A stretch of DNA of 64,000 nucleotides. Origin: Heterobilharzia americana (lineage: Eukaryota; Platyhelminthes; Trematoda; Strigeidida; Schistosomatidae). Position 1 is the stretch's first letter. Each line of letters begins with the position of its first letter. The notes below the pieces were generated by a model, which had not been told where the DNA came from, did not search any database, and saw only the letters and a list, made by a program, of their open reading frames with translations. Shown here piece by piece: positions 11,070-22,590 of the stretch. The stretch is from positions 48,517,998 through 48,581,997 of the forward strand of contig OX104129.1 in NCBI GenBank assembly GCA_944470555.2, written 5' to 3'. The position numbers and the translations under genes are program-made.

Positions 11070-12212
11070 GTGAGTGAATTTTTCGTTGCAATTACTGCTC
11101 TCTCCCTGTCACTCTTCTTTTGTCCTTTACTTTGGCTACTTTCTGCATTGTTCTCACTTCTTTTTCTCCTTCTTGCTTAGCACTATATGAATATGTTTAA
11201 TCTGCATATCCTACACACCTTATCTAATTTCTTTGCATTAATTAAGACCTACTCAAATCGTAATGATAAATTATGCCCTTGAGATATCTCACCTAATTTC
11301 ATGAAGACACTGTTAACTGTCCCCTTGTGGAACATGCACATTTGTTTGCATATGTAATAGAAATTCTTCGAAGCTTATGAAAACAGTAACGTGTTATAAT
11401 ACTCATCATATATATCTTGTTTGTAAGGAAAATAGTGTTCTTATTGCCATTATTACTAGGATGCTATATTAGTTAAGTATCATGAAGCGGTTACCTCTAA
11501 GAAATATTGGAATTACATCATTTAGATTGGCGAGTATATCAGTCAGGCCACATTTACCCTGTTTTTCGATTACATGCGAGTGTATCTACTGTCAGGTGAT
11601 TACAGGCAGTTTGCAGAATGTAGCCATGAGAAAAATCTTATTGCTACTTTCCTGGAAGCACCAGCGAGCCATGCATTTTGATTTCGTTGTATTTTTCTCC
11701 AAGTATCCAAACAAATTTGACACTTAAAGACATCATTACAACCTTACTTGGTCATTTCTGGATAGACTGTAGTAACTAACATCAGTGCTTGTGTATAAAT
11801 ATGTGCTAATGGAGTGATTCCAAGTTGAAAACTCAGGAAGAAATCAATATTTTAACATATATGCCTGTTATCATGTTGATTTTGTGTCAAGAATGTAGTT
11901 GCTGAACTATTTGGTGGGAAATTAAGTTTTCCTCGAAAGTCGATATACAGATATTTATGGTTATTTTTGAGCTGTCATTAAAGCCATCTGTGTTGATGTA
12001 CACATATGACTGAATTGTATGCATAACTAAAGTTGTTAGAATTGCGTGAGTTTTGAATTCATTTGTTTGTCTGGGTTTCTGAATCACGTGCGAGAATATG
12101 ACATTACAATTTGTCGTTGTTCCTGTGTGGATTTTAGTATATGATCTGATGTTGTTACGGAGTTGGACTACTAGTTTATACAATTTTGAAGTTTCTGAGG
12201 ATTTATTGACTT
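11070..12212. other. Intronic DNA, nothing recognised
   Basis: The first 100 bases are strongly pyrimidine-rich (11090-11180). Open frames at 11482-11727 (+) and 11887-12183 (-) have no recognisable motifs. Confidence 0.4.
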
Positions 12213-12700
12213 CAGGTTGGTATTCATCATGAACATCAGTTGGGGAAATATTGGAAACCTGGGATCACTGGATAGGTGTTTCGTTCTAGTATGGGACTCC
12301 TCAGCACGCACCCATACCCCCGCCAGGGATAGAACCCAGGATCTAGTGCTCATTGGTAGCTAGCTTCGAAAGGTGATTCCCGAAGTTTCAATGAGAAGTC
12401 ATGACCAGTGGGGTCAACCGAGTCTAACATGAGGACAGCTAATCAATGACGGTATTCGATGGAGGTCACCCTATATCGTGAAGTGACAGAAATAGGGAAT
12501 ATGGACCGCTGAATGTCAACCCAGTGGCTCACTGGTAACATGCTGGCCACGAAATCTGAGTGCCATGGTTCCGATCCCTGGTGGGGTCACGGGTGTGTAC
12601 CGCTGTGAAGCCCTATATTAGGACGAAACAGCCGTCCAGTGTTCCCAGGTTTCCAATGGTTCTCCAGCGGATGTCAGTACATGATGAATGCCAACCTTCT
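12213..12700. mobile_element. Two SINE family B copies in inverted orientation
   Basis: A minus copy (12213-12365) faces a plus copy (12366-12700), and their 3' blocks form an inverted repeat (GGTTGGTATTCATCATGAAC against ...CATGATGAATGCCAACC). B-box motifs are at about 12325 (-) and 12570 (+). The minus hammerhead keeps CTGAGGA and GAAAC but has lost part of stem I. The plus hammerhead has CTGTGAA in place of CTGAGGA. Neither should be active. Confidence 0.7.
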
Positions 12701-14095
12701 AGTTTTATTTTAAAAACAGTATAGTCACTGACCTGTGTCATAATCGCTTTAAACTTTCATCAGTATGCTTCAAATCTCCAGGTTTTAAGAAACTAGTGAT
12801 GGGTAGCGACTAACCTGGGCAACTGCACAACATGATGAACCTTTTCTGTTACTAACTCGTCTCATAATAGAAGATAATTCAATTTTAGTTTTCTTACCAG
12901 GCCTATCACAGATTGAAACAGTATTATTTACCGAATAATTATTTCGGACACAAATGGCTATCTGTAATCATATCAGGGTAACCCCATAAGTTTAAAATAT
13001 GGTTGATGTTGTTCTACTTCCCTATTCTTCTTTGTGATAACGGTAGCAGAGTTTTCCGTTCGTCTAAAATAGACAATGAGTCTTCCTGTTGCATGCATTT
13101 GGTGTTGATTCGATAAACTAAGATTCGGTCATTAGTTTCTTCCAGAATCCAGTTAAGTTTCCGACCAATACCTGTTGCCTTGAAGTATTGATCAGGCTTG
13201 CATACTACAATTTTTCAACGGCCTATGCCGATAGAACTCTAGTTCCCTAGATATCCTACCGCACAATTTAGGACAGTTGGATAACAGTAAGACAAAGAGC
13301 AGTTATCATTGTAGTGTAAATTGCTACGCTATGATGGGAGTCTGAGAGCGAAGTCGTACTGTTGGCCAAACAATAAGGTGTTTCCCACGAATTATTAGCA
13401 GTGCTATGTTGGTGCTGCCTTCTTTATGGGGGCAGGGGTTAAAAAAATAGCGCATCCCCTTCTACCCCATGGCATACCGATGCGGGCCTTACTAATACAC
13501 AATCGGATTCATAGAAAACAAACTAAAATGTCGAACTTCTAAAATGCCATTGGTGAATGGCCTCAGGAAGATATCCCATGGACCTGACGGTCATGCACTA
13601 ACTTTTTTCAGGCACACCACAAGGGGAAATAGCCTTTTATGGTGTTAGCAGCCAGGGCGTGTCAACCGCCCTCATAACTCTGTCAGCACAGTTCCCTCAG
13701 ATCATTCTCAACGTTCCACACTCTCCCTTTTAATCTTTCTTGAGGTCTTTTGGTCGATTTCCACTCTGTCATAAAAACAGCGTTGAAGACCATAGCCGGC
13801 TCTCAGAGAGTAATTAAAAACGGCCAGTTTATCCCAGCGGCCTTTTCTGAATTAATGCATCCATGCGAACGCTTCCCTGCAGGCTCCAAGAACAGTAGAG
13901 ATAGACTTACGAAGTTTACTCAATGACCACGAAAATTGGGCAGTGAAAACTGATATACATAAATTTTCTCATATATAAAGCAATAAACCAATCATGGTGG
14001 GTTCTTTAGGCTGTGGTAACAAGAAAATGAAGCAAGCAAGTAGTAGATATGTAGACAGTAATAATGATAACTATTTGCTTATATACCTATAATCC
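12701..14095. other. Intronic DNA; unclassified G/C-richer block at 13340-13800
   Basis: Most of the stretch is featureless. The part from 13340 to 13800 is less A/T-rich than its surroundings and may be the 5' end of an unidentified retroelement on either strand. I could not place a protein motif in it. Confidence 0.3.
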
Positions 14096-14096
14096 T

Positions 14097-14362
14097 CCGT
14101 TGTTATACTGGATCGAGTTGTTCTACCTCTGCTGGCATATGAGCTCCTATGGGGATGCCTCGATATTGCCTGAATAGTTGTTATGGTAATTTACTTGGTT
14201 GTGGCTAGCAGAGGGATCCAGGATGCGCGTCCTGTCCTATTTGGGACTCGTCAGCTGGATATACCTACACCCCAGTGAGTGATATTGTTCCCACTGAGAC
14301 TCGAACCTCGTACCCACCACTTCAAATGCCAAAGCATTACCCACTAGGTCACTGAGGTACAA
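14097..14362 (-). mobile_element. SINE family A (Sm-alpha type) with broken hammerhead
   Basis: Read on the minus strand: tRNA-like head with B-box GGTTCGAGTCTC (about 14302-14313), hammerhead region (14257-14208), then a tail with 'GGCATCCCCATAGGAGC' and 'AACTCGATCCAGTATAACAACGG'. Stem I (ATCCAG/CTGGAT) and stem II (GTCC/GGAC) are intact. The GAAA core strand reads AGGA, so self-cleavage should be lost. This is the head-hammerhead-tail order of a monomer. Confidence 0.8.
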
Positions 14363-14497
14363 TAATAATATTGTCTATCTCAGTGATAATAAGAATAATG
14401 GGAACAACAGGTACTGCAGACATGGAAACAATTAATATAGGTCAAAACTTAGAAAAATAAAATTCATGTGATATTAAAGGATGAAATGTGTAGATAA

Positions 14498-15461
14498 TCA
14501 AAGTCTCAGAAAATAAACATGTGAGTGAAAAGGGTGAAGAAAGAGAAGGAGATGGAAACTGAATTCATCTTTAAAGTCATTTCTTAGGTGTTCTCTTTGC
14601 AAGGCAGAAATAAAGGCTGCACAAACTTTCTCTGCACACAGACTAGAGTTGTTTTCTCTAATTCCAATAGCCTCAGCTATATGTAATATGCGAGTGCGAA
14701 TTCCATTCGAAACGTTTTGTAGAATGAGATGGATGATTTTTAACGCTTGGGTCTTATCTATAATATGACCACCATTGACCAAATGCGACAGAATTAAACT
14801 TTGTATCGATTTCACTTCTCCGTTTCCTAGCCATGACAGTAGGAGCTCAGCAACACGTTTGTTAAGCTGCCTAATTGTGTCATCACAACTCTATTGTACT
14901 TTTCATAGTCGAACTAGACTTCCCAACCCTATTTTTGTCGCACCTGATTTGCACAGGTGGGAAAACCCTCTTTGAACGATTTACTAATACACTCACCTAC
15001 ATTATATTACCCTTCGTTTCACGATGTAATTGGATAATTATAAAGGTCAATTTCTGTTTATTTGTTTATTTTGCCACTTGTTCTAATATATTACACCTGG
15101 ACTACACAAGTAAAATACACCTTCTGCAATGAATCATACTTACTTGATGCCCAAGTTTTTCCAAACTATCCAGTCTATTGTTGGTCAAGATACCTTCAGG
15201 CTGAAATTTAATGCTCAGACAACTTAAGTGACCCAGGTTGACTACTCTATTTTCGACGTTGCAGTCATTGGAAGGGATTTGGTAAAGTAAATCATTTCGC
15301 CTAACTGTTTCAGTAGAATCCTTTAATCTACTAACCTTGAATCTAAATTTTAAATAACTAGAATGAAATTTAAAACAAACAGCAAACGTTGCTAAAGCAC
15401 GAATTGTTGAACAAATGCATACACTATAAAGACAAAGACATTGAATGAGATATGGCAACAT
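14498..15461 (-). mobile_element. Penelope-like element remnant (GIY-YIG C-terminal region)
   Basis: The minus-strand frame 14815-14498 translates to a stretch with SHLVNGGHIIDKTQALKIIH followed by RILHIAEAIGIREN. This is the typical PLE C-terminal pattern after the GIY-YIG motif (H...GH.ID...HIAEAL.I). Upstream in another frame is RQLNKRVAELL, the basic helix after YIG. A 119-aa minus frame (15461-15102) contains RNDLLYQIPSNDC, resembling the start of a GIY domain. The region 14890-15200 is repeated at about 34890-35340. Broken and inactive. Confidence 0.55.
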
Positions 15462-15778
15462 GAAATGAATAGTTTAACTAGGTCAATAGAACTATGAACA
15501 CGTTGGTGGGAGGAGGTTGGCAAATTGATAATGAATAAAAAGACTAGGAATGAATTACATCATTTTGAATAGGACAATTAACAGTCAACTAGACAGCTTG
15601 TTGGCAGTGTCCAACTAGGGGTTTATAGGTGAATTAAAGGTTGGCTATAATAATATTAGTGTGAGTGATAATAATGATGAGAATAGCAGTTAGAATTCAG
15701 AAGATTGAAAAGATTAAAAATCACATCGTTTTTAAACAGCGCAAATGAGAGTGACTTTAAAGTGTTAGTTGACTAATA

Positions 15779-15838
15779 CTACTACTACTAATACTACCAC
15801 TACTACTAGTAATAATGATAATAATAACAATGATAGTA
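15779..15838. repeat. Imperfect (TAC)n/(TAA)n microsatellite
   Basis: A run of ACT/ACTACTA units passing into AATAATGATAATAATA. Low complexity, no coding role. Confidence 0.7.
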
Positions 15839-15839
15839 T

Positions 15840-16075
15840 TATTGGTTGTATTACACCGTCGTTGATTGGACCGAATTGATCAGTCTCTGTCGGCATATGG
15901 ACGGATTAAGCAGTCAATAAGCTCTCGCTTTTGAGGCGATCGCTCCCGAGTTCGAATCCCGGTGAAAACAACATTACTCACGGGGAGGCAGGTACATCCA
16001 GCTGACGTATCCCAAACAGGACGAAATGAGCATGCTGGATTCCACTGCTAGCCATTACCCATCAATACTATAAAT
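15840..16075 (+). mobile_element. SINE family A copy preceded by an inverted tail fragment
   Basis: The tRNA-like head has B-box GAGTTCGAATCCC (15949-15961), followed by hammerhead relic 15989-16042. The core reads CTGACGTA instead of CTGACGAG, and the cleavage triplet is ATG instead of GTC, so it is dead. Just upstream (15852-15900) lies an inverted SINE A tail (CGTCGTTGATTGGACCGAA), an arrangement also seen at 17150, 18045, 35645 and 54665. Confidence 0.75.
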
Positions 16076-16726
16076 AGTAATAATAATTGGATTGCAATTT
16101 ACTAAGGTGTCTATATATTTACTGATATTTTGTGGAGATAACAATAAACATGGATGTGAAAAAAACATTTTTTTCAAGTTTAAAAGGATGAGTTCCTTTT
16201 ATAAACCTTGACAAAACAATGAGAAGACGTAAGCTATCTGAACAGCGTATTGTGTCTAAGCAACACATTTCAAACAATCTGATCGCTTAAGTATTTATAA
16301 AGAGATAAGCGGTGAGAATATGAAGAGGTCAAGTAGAAAGGATAAATTAAAGGCCAAATAACAGTGATGATCAATAGAGAGAAGATAATAGTACATCGAA
16401 ATTGGTTTCAGAGTTGAATTCACCAAGAAAGGTTCAATGCGATTACAAATTTTATTTGAACACACAAAGGTGGCTTAAGTTTCCGAATAGCTAAGGCCTT
16501 GATAAATTTATGGATCGTCCCCCAACATGTAAATAGGTCAAATGGATATTAATGCTGCGGTCTGTCTCAACCATATATTTCGCTATCGAAGAACTTGAAC
16601 GTCTTCTACCAACGTTTATGGGTTCAGGTGATTCAATTTGCTTCTGAAACCATTTTGGAATATATTCTGTAGCCCTTATTTTCAATAACCGATTATCCTT
16701 CCCTATGTATATGTGGTTTCATTGGG
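16076..16726. other. Intronic DNA, nothing recognised
   Basis: A/T-rich. A 64-aa minus frame at 16685-16491 carries no known motif. Confidence 0.4.
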
Positions 16727-16866
16727 GTAACTCTAGAAGTTTCACCCCAACAATAACTGAAATAACCAGTTAGATTTATTGGTTTTATGAAATTCTGCTT
16801 TTCCAACCGAAACAAAGAAATCTAATTGGCTATATCAGTCGTTACTCGGGTGACCTTTAAACTTAC
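16727..16866. mobile_element. 138-bp palindromic MITE-like element, copy 1
   Basis: The ends are inverted repeats of about 40 bp. The left begins GTAACTCTAGAAG...CAATAACTGAAATAACCAG; the right ends ...CTATATCAGTCGTTACTCGGGTGACCTTTAAACTTAC. It matches the other copies over its full length. No protein is encoded. Confidence 0.75.
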
Positions 16867-16996
16867 TTCTTCATTGAGTGGAATACTTTTCAGTTTTCAA
16901 TAAAACTCATATCATGGATTTTTCAACTAAGGGCTGTCATGATTATCTGTCGAAGACATTTGTGACGAAATCAGAATAAACTCGCACAAGTAACTA

Positions 16997-17040
16997 CATA
17001 AACGTGTGTGCGTGTGCATGTGTGTGTGTGTTGTGTGTAT
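16997..17040. repeat. (GT)n microsatellite
   Basis: Imperfect GT repeat with interruptions, in an otherwise featureless stretch (16867-17149). Confidence 0.85.
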
Positions 17041-17149
17041 ACAGTTTACATATAGTAAGGGTTTTTCCCTCAATATTGTTGTCTCACTGTATACACAATT
17101 AGATCACAAAAATAACAATTAGATTGGGTTTAATGTTGTAATTTGTAAT

Positions 17150-17260
17150 TTTCGGTCGTTGATTGGACCTAACTGATCGACCACTATTGGCATTTGGGCT
17201 CCTGTGTGGATGCCTAAATACTACCGGTATTTTCAGTTTGATATTAATAATGGATAGTGG
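17150..17260 (-). mobile_element. Inverted SINE family A tail fragment
   Basis: A minus-oriented tail (CGTTGATTGGACCTAACTG ... GGGCTCC ... GGATGCC). It can base-pair with the plus-oriented tail at 17310-17405, making a hairpin centred near 17270. Confidence 0.7.
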
Positions 17261-17610
17261 CTAGAACGAAACACGTGTCCTAGATTCCACTGCTAGTCAC
17301 TAGCCATCATTAATATCTAAACTGAAAATTCCAACAACATTGACGCATTCGCACAGGAGTCCATATCCCATTAGTTGTTGATTAATTCAGTCTAATCAAC
17401 GACAGAGACATACTCGTCCCACAAGTAGCGGTTGTCGTGACTGAGTGGTCTGGTGGATAGGGCCCGGGCATTCGAAGCCGTCGATCCTGGGTTCTAGTCT
17501 TAGCGAAATAGTATCATTCCTTAGAAGCCAGATTCATCTAGCTGACGAGTTCCAGATTGGACGAAACACCGGTCCTGGATTCCACTACTAGACACTGTCT
17601 ACGATTGAAT
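17261..17610 (+). mobile_element. Dimeric SINE A / retrozyme-like unit: hammerhead-tail-head-hammerhead
   Basis: The unit starts inside one hammerhead (GAACGAAACACGTGTC then CTAGAT, cleavage position after 17279). It runs through the tail (17300-17405), then a tRNA-like head (17430-17510) and ends with a second hammerhead (17536-17580, cleavage position after 17574). The distance between the two cleavage sites is 295 nt. The order is that of a tandem dimer from which one monomer RNA could be excised. The upstream hammerhead is truncated and lacks its CTGANGA strand here. Confidence 0.7.
17536..17580 (+). ncRNA. Hammerhead ribozyme motif, core intact (SINE A)
   Basis: Stem I ATCTAG/CTGGAT (one G-U pair). 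Core CTGACGA at 17542-17548. Stem II GTTC/GGAC with a six-base loop. GAA at 17563-17565, then stem III and the cleavage triplet GTC ending at 17574. Stem III is ACACCGGT, giving only two good pairs when closed on itself, so cleavage may be weak. The match is to the schistosome Sm-alpha hammerhead, for which self-cleavage is established in the literature. Confidence 0.7.
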
Positions 17611-18041
17611 TTGTGAATACCCATATACCTTAGGAGTGGACTTTCTCCTCATACAATGATGAGTAGTCTCATATGAAACAACTTCTAAGACTAGTCTTAA
17701 TCAGTATTATGCAGGCTAGGGGAACAAGTCGAGCCAGACCGTTGTTGATTCCCTGGGAACCGTAAAGTTATTGATGTTCCATAGGATTGCAATCTGCCTA
17801 AATGTTAACATGTATTCAACTTTCTTTTCCCTCTCTTAACACTGTTTCTCATGCCACTGATGTTGATAGCTCGTCAACCAATAAGTTGCATGTAAGAGCT
17901 TGTGAAACCGAGTTCACTATTATATACACAGGTTCCTAATGTTCATACTGAGACACTTAGTATGTTTTGCTAACCAAAAGCTTCTATGTTAAGCTTGTAA
18001 ACTGAACCATATACTTAATCTTAAACTCTTCTAAATCATTC

Positions 18042-18290
18042 ACGTCGTTGATTGAACCGAACGAGGGGATAATACACTTGACAAAATTAAAACTATACCC
18101 GTCGCACAAGAATTGGCTATCGTAACTCATTGGCCTAGTGGATAAGGCTCTGGCATTTGAAGTGATCGGCCCCGAGTTCGAGTGTTAGTGGGAACAACAT
18201 CACTCACTGTGAGGCAGATACATCCAGCTGACGAGTCCCAAATAGGACTGAATGCGAGTCCTGGATTTCACTGCTAGCTACTATCCATCA
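18042..18290 (+). mobile_element. SINE family A copy
   Basis: tRNA-like head with A-box-like TGGCCTAGTGG and B-box GAGTTCGAGTG, hammerhead relic at 18222-18268. Stems I and II are perfect, but the GAAA strand reads TGAA, changing the essential G12 position. An inverted tail scrap precedes it (18042-18065). Confidence 0.8.
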
Positions 18291-18579
18291 TTATCTTTAC
18301 CAGTTACTGCTTATTTTTCGTCTCTCATTTTGGTTACGTTAATCTCATTTTGCCTTCAAATACCCAGATTATTGGTGTCTCAAATTTCCTCAAAAAATTT
18401 GAAAACTAGGCTGTGATTTAATCATTTTAAAATATTTGCTGTTTTGTCACCTGTAGTAACGTATGAGATGTACATACGACGTTCGTCTATGAGCTTGTAC
18501 GTACATAAGAAATAATTCAATGTTTTTATTTCCAAATTAATTCTGATCCCATTCAAGCGAATCTCAGTTTCTTTCTAAA
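18291..18579. other. Intronic DNA, nothing recognised
   Basis: A/T-rich, no coding or repeat signal found. Confidence 0.4.
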
Positions 18580-18850
18580 CACACTAGTATTGATACTGTG
18601 TGATGATTGAAGCTGAATTGAAAACTTGCACCTTAGCAGGATTCAAACCACGTGGTAGTAACATATCACATGGCAGTAGGACAAAACTCTAGGTGATTAA
18701 AGTGAAATAAAAATATGGTCAGCAGTCGGGTATTGTAGCACATTTGGTAGAGTACAAGGCCGGAAATCCTGTGATTGTTTGTTCAAACCCCGTCGTAGCC
18801 CGGATTCTCACTTCGCCTTCATCCTCACCCAATATCAACACTTGAATAGT
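18580..18850 (+). mobile_element. tRNA-headed SINE-like repeat (family D)
   Basis: A tRNA-like segment (about 18725-18800) has an A-box-like TAGCACATTTGGTAGAG and a B-box-like TTGTTCAAACCCC. Its flanks match the repeat at 3760-3960. The cloverleaf is imperfect, so a working tRNA gene is unlikely. Confidence 0.5.
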
Positions 18851-19767
18851 ATCAAAATATTTTATAATGATCTTTCCTGTTTTTCGAATTCTTCTCCTGT
18901 GTTATCATGAAGTGTAACACTTTGAAGAGGTATGGTTTTGTGTGAAACTGCTTCTTCTATTTATCAGTTTCTGTTTGCGTAATGTTATACTCAGTTTGAT
19001 TTGACACCGCATTTTCGGTATCAGCGTGTTATAAATACCTACATAAAAATCGTACATATTAGTGATATAACCAAAAAAGGAATATATTTTTGAAAGGGAG
19101 GAAAATTGTAAAGATTTCGAAAAGGTGTTATTTCAGTGAGAAAAAGTGAATCCATACTATGTCGTAATTCTTGAGTTTGATTGAATCAAGGATAATATTG
19201 TGTACTGCTACGTAGTACTAAAGTAGAAAGCTACAAGTGCTTGATTTTTTATGGATTTCAACATTTGTTGAACTCCTTCAAAGTACGACTATTCGTTCGA
19301 TAGAAGTCAAAAGTATTCAGCTGTGTCAGTTTCATCAAGTTTGCAACAGACATTCTAATCACTGAACCTATAACGTGAAAAAGTAGTCCTTAATTGTATT
19401 TAAAAACATTATTCAGCTTCTTTGTCCAAGGGAGAAGGGAAAAATATCATCACTTCTGTTCTTGAACACCTTATCCTCTTCAAATATTTTGTATCTGCTA
19501 GTAGCAGCTCCTTCAGACTAATTTACAGAGTACCAGCACACATTTCCAAAGCCTCTGAGTGCGGCATCTATGCACAGTCAAATCATTGACAATTGGTAAC
19601 CTTATACTTAATCTTTTTGTTCAAAAGCATTACCTGCATCCATTAACCTTAGCATAACCAGAGTAGTGATTCTCTTCTCCCTTTCTACTCCCTAACATTA
19701 TGTTAATCACGTGTGCCGACTGATTAGAAACCGGTTTTATTGAATTCCAGTGATTTTAAATGCATAT
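18851..19767. other. Intronic DNA, nothing recognised
   Basis: No feature beyond short A/T-rich runs. Confidence 0.4.
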
Positions 19768-20773
19768 GAGTGACCAAAGATTATTCTTTCCGATAACTTC
19801 GTCGTCTTCGTCTCTTCTTCTTCAAGTTCTACACGTATTACACAATCGTGCATCAACAATATTGAGATTTCGCTTATCAGTTTGTGAATGATATTATACA
19901 GTTGAGGAAATCAATTGAGAAAGTTTTGTATGAACGTTAATGACAGAATCAATTAGTACTGGGATTCAATTCAAAATAATTGACTGTGTAAACCATAATA
20001 CGGCGTAGGTAGTATACGGTGTAGGCAACGCTATAAGAAAATTAGAATACCACTCCGGTATTGGCATACTTAGTTGGAACGAACCATAAGATGGGTATCA
20101 ATAAATCATTTCCCATTCTTTACCGGGTTCCCATCAACTTGCCAAAAGATATCCAGCTCCAAGTTCTCAAGATTGCAGAAGCAGAAGTAACCGGGATCAA
20201 ATAACTGGACCTATGTGTTCAAAAAAGCAAATATTGCCACTGCAACTACCATGGCCCCACTTGGAGACGCACAAATTCCTTAGCATCCTATCCCAAGTAA
20301 TCTAATTCTCCAATTTCACCCTGTAGATATCCCTTCATCCCTACAATCCAAAATAATTTTAGCACATTCTCTTAATCTATTTTGTCCTCCAACATAAGTA
20401 ACATTCTATCAAGCCATTATTCATCAAATTATCAAATTATCTTTCTTAGTATATGTCATCCAACTCTCATAAACACCTTCCTATTGTTTTATTAAACTGT
20501 CACCTTATAGCGTTGCCTACACCGTATACTACCTACGCCGTATTATGGTTTACACAGTCAATTATTTTGAATTGAATCCCAGTACTAATTGATTCTGTCA
20601 TTAACGTTCATACAAAACTTTCTCAATTGATTTCCTCAACTGTATAATATCATTCACAAACTGATAAGCGAAATCTCAATATTGTTGATGCACGATTGTG
20701 TAATACGTGTAGAACTTGAAGAAGAAGAGACGAAGACGACGAAGTTATCGGAAAGAATAATCTGTGGTCACTC
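19768..20773. mobile_element. PLE-derived foldback element with 270-bp inverted arms
   Basis: Left arm 19768-20037 and right arm 20504-20773 are reverse complements with no net indels (every tested pair sums to 40541) and about one mismatch near the tips. The 466-bp loop matches the 3' flank of the PLE remnant at 49735-50110, and the arm contains its terminal block (TTGAGATTTCGCTTA...ATATTATACAG). This fits a PLE 3' end flanked by its pseudo-LTR plus an inverted copy. It has no coding capacity. Confidence 0.8.
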
Positions 20774-20789
20774 AAATAGCTTTTGAATT

Positions 20790-21245
20790 ATAATTTATTA
20801 TTATCATTATTTTTACCTTAGGTTCCTTGTGGAACATAGGGCTTCAGTAGCACGTCTCTAGTGCACTCTGTCCTCTGCGAACTTTTGGACCTGGCTCCAC
20901 AACAGCCCAGAAGCTCTCATTTCTTCCTCACACGATCTCTTCCATGTTACCCTCGGCTAGGATACCCAACTCGTCGCTTCCCATTTATGTTCCACTCGAG
21001 TGCCTGGCTTGGGGCGTGATGTCCCCAGTCGGCCTTCTCAATGTATGCCCAACCTATCTCCACTTCTTTCTGTATATTTGTTGGCTGATAGGTTCTTCGT
21101 TGGTTCGTCGCCATGCCAGCGTTCCTTGTTACTTATTCCTTCTGGCAATCCATCTAAGCTTCAGTAACGAGCCAGCGTAGTCGGCAGTTGTTGATGAATG
21201 TCTGTAGTTTGTTGGAAATGCCTTTCGTAACACACCAAGTCTCTG
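20790..21245 (-). mobile_element. 5'-truncated RTE retrotransposon copy
   Basis: Reads as the minus-strand 3' end of the same element that is intact at 29791-32995. It covers roughly the last 140 codons plus the 3' tail; the homology block starts just past TTATTATTATC and fades near 21245. Indels and stops break the frame. It begins 17 bp beyond the foldback element, so the two insertions are adjacent. Confidence 0.8.
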
Positions 21246-21729
21246 AATTATAGTATGAATTTTTGGTGATTTTGAATATGATTGTCTAGCTTTTGTGAAT
21301 GAAATATTCGCAATGAAGATATTCTTATTTGTCACATCTTTACTTTAAGACTAATATTTCTGTTTCAGCCGGTTGAACTACACTCATTATAAAGAATATT
21401 ATTACTATTAGTACCATTTGGTAGACTGTGAAACCGTGTTAAAACTCTCTACTACCCGTCTACTCTCCATGGTAATTCCTTTGTGATATTCTGCTCACAG
21501 TGTATCTTGGGTAAGAATCTACCTACTCATACCCTTTCTGAAGATGAAATGTCATGTAACACCAAAATACAGTACACTCCAGTTTTGCGTCAATTAGCTT
21601 AGTGGTTGCACTGAGAACTCGATCGATCAATCGACTGATCAGGTACCGTAGACTTGTGTACTCGTACTCTGGACTGCGTAATGCTGCCTGAAATACTATG
21701 ACGCGTATTTATTTTCCTCATTTTTCCAG
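21246..21729. other. Intron preceding SAC2 exon B
   Basis: No ORF or family match. A tRNA-like scrap may lie at 21590-21680. The polypyrimidine acceptor TTTTTCCAG is at 21721-21729. Confidence 0.4.
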
Positions 21730-21800
21730 GGTGATTATACTCGAACGGGTTCACGAACAGTCAATGGTCTAATGCGTGATGGAGTCTATTCAGTCAGCCG
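21730..21800 (+). CDS. INPP5F: INPP5F/SAC2-like phosphatase, exon B (Sac domain)
   Basis: A 71-base exon between TTTTTCCAG and CCG|GTAAAA. It encodes GDYTRTGSRTVNGLMRDGVY followed by SVSR. The GD(F/Y)TRTG...DG..S..R pattern is the hallmark of the Sac-domain C-terminal half. In INPP5F the matching text is GDFTRTGER...KDGVNSANR. The phase-0 start fits the phase-0 end of exon A (GTGAMK|GDYTRTG). The exon ends with two bases (CG) of an Arg codon completed by exon C. Confidence 0.85.
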
Positions 21801-21959
21801 GTAAAATCGTATTTTGTTTTAAATTATTGTTCTGTGAAGCATTATTCATTTGCTTGTATTTTATCGTTTTTTTATTTACATATGTTCTCTGTTATGAATA
21901 GAACTATCACATGATTTTAATTTGTTCATAATCTTAATTTATTAGTTGCCTACTCTCTC

Positions 21960-22135
21960 CAAGATTTAAGTGACTTAATGGATAACGCTTTGGTGTTTGA
22001 AGCTGTGGGTTTGGGGTTCGAGTCCTAGAGGGGACATTTTCACTCACTGGGGTGAAGGTGTGTCCAGCTGGTGGGCCCCGAAATGGGATGAAGCGTGTTT
22101 TATGGATTTCACTGCTAACCACGACGAAGTAAATT
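21960..22135 (+). mobile_element. SINE family A copy, decayed
   Basis: tRNA-like head with B-box GGGTTCGAGTCC (22014-22025). The hammerhead region 22062-22112 is degenerate (CTGGTGG for CTGACGA, with no clear GTC), so it is inactive. Confidence 0.75.
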
Positions 22136-22299
22136 CTAGCATGTCATTCGGACCATTCCGCCATAATTAGTCACGAGGATTTCCCTCTCGGTACATATGT
22201 AGACAAGTCGACTGCTCACTATCCCTGTAGTAGCGGTAGTCTAACTCACCGATATTTGCACATGCATATTGGTGCACTAATTTACAGACAATGAAATAA

Positions 22300-22590
22300 C
22301 ATAAGTGGGATTTGATTCTTTCAAGCTAATGACTGAACAGAAAAGTTTCTGCTGTGAAAGCTGATGGTCTCGAGTTAGATTAGCAAGTATATCACCATTC
22401 AGTTACTGGTTTGGAATTAAGTGATCACTATAAGAAATGGACATCTCCAGACTCGGTCATTCACTGAATGATGGGTAGGCACCGCTGACGAGTCCTAAAC
22501 TTGGAGGAGGCAGCTGTTTAGTATTTCCTGGTTTCATTACTGCTTCTCCAACTAATGTCAATCTGTAATGAAGATTAGCTTGAAATCAAT
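22300..22590 (+). mobile_element. Probable SINE family B copy, decayed
   Basis: A hammerhead relic (CCGCTGACGAGTCC...GGAGGAGGCAGCTG) sits at about 22483-22530, followed by the family 3' block '...CTCCAACTAATGTCAATCTGTAATGA'. The tRNA-like part is barely recognisable. Confidence 0.5.

Noticed and set aside
18725..18800. Possible functional tRNA gene
   Set aside because: The A- and B-box-like blocks are present but the acceptor stem does not pair, and the flanks match a dispersed repeat, so it is a SINE head.
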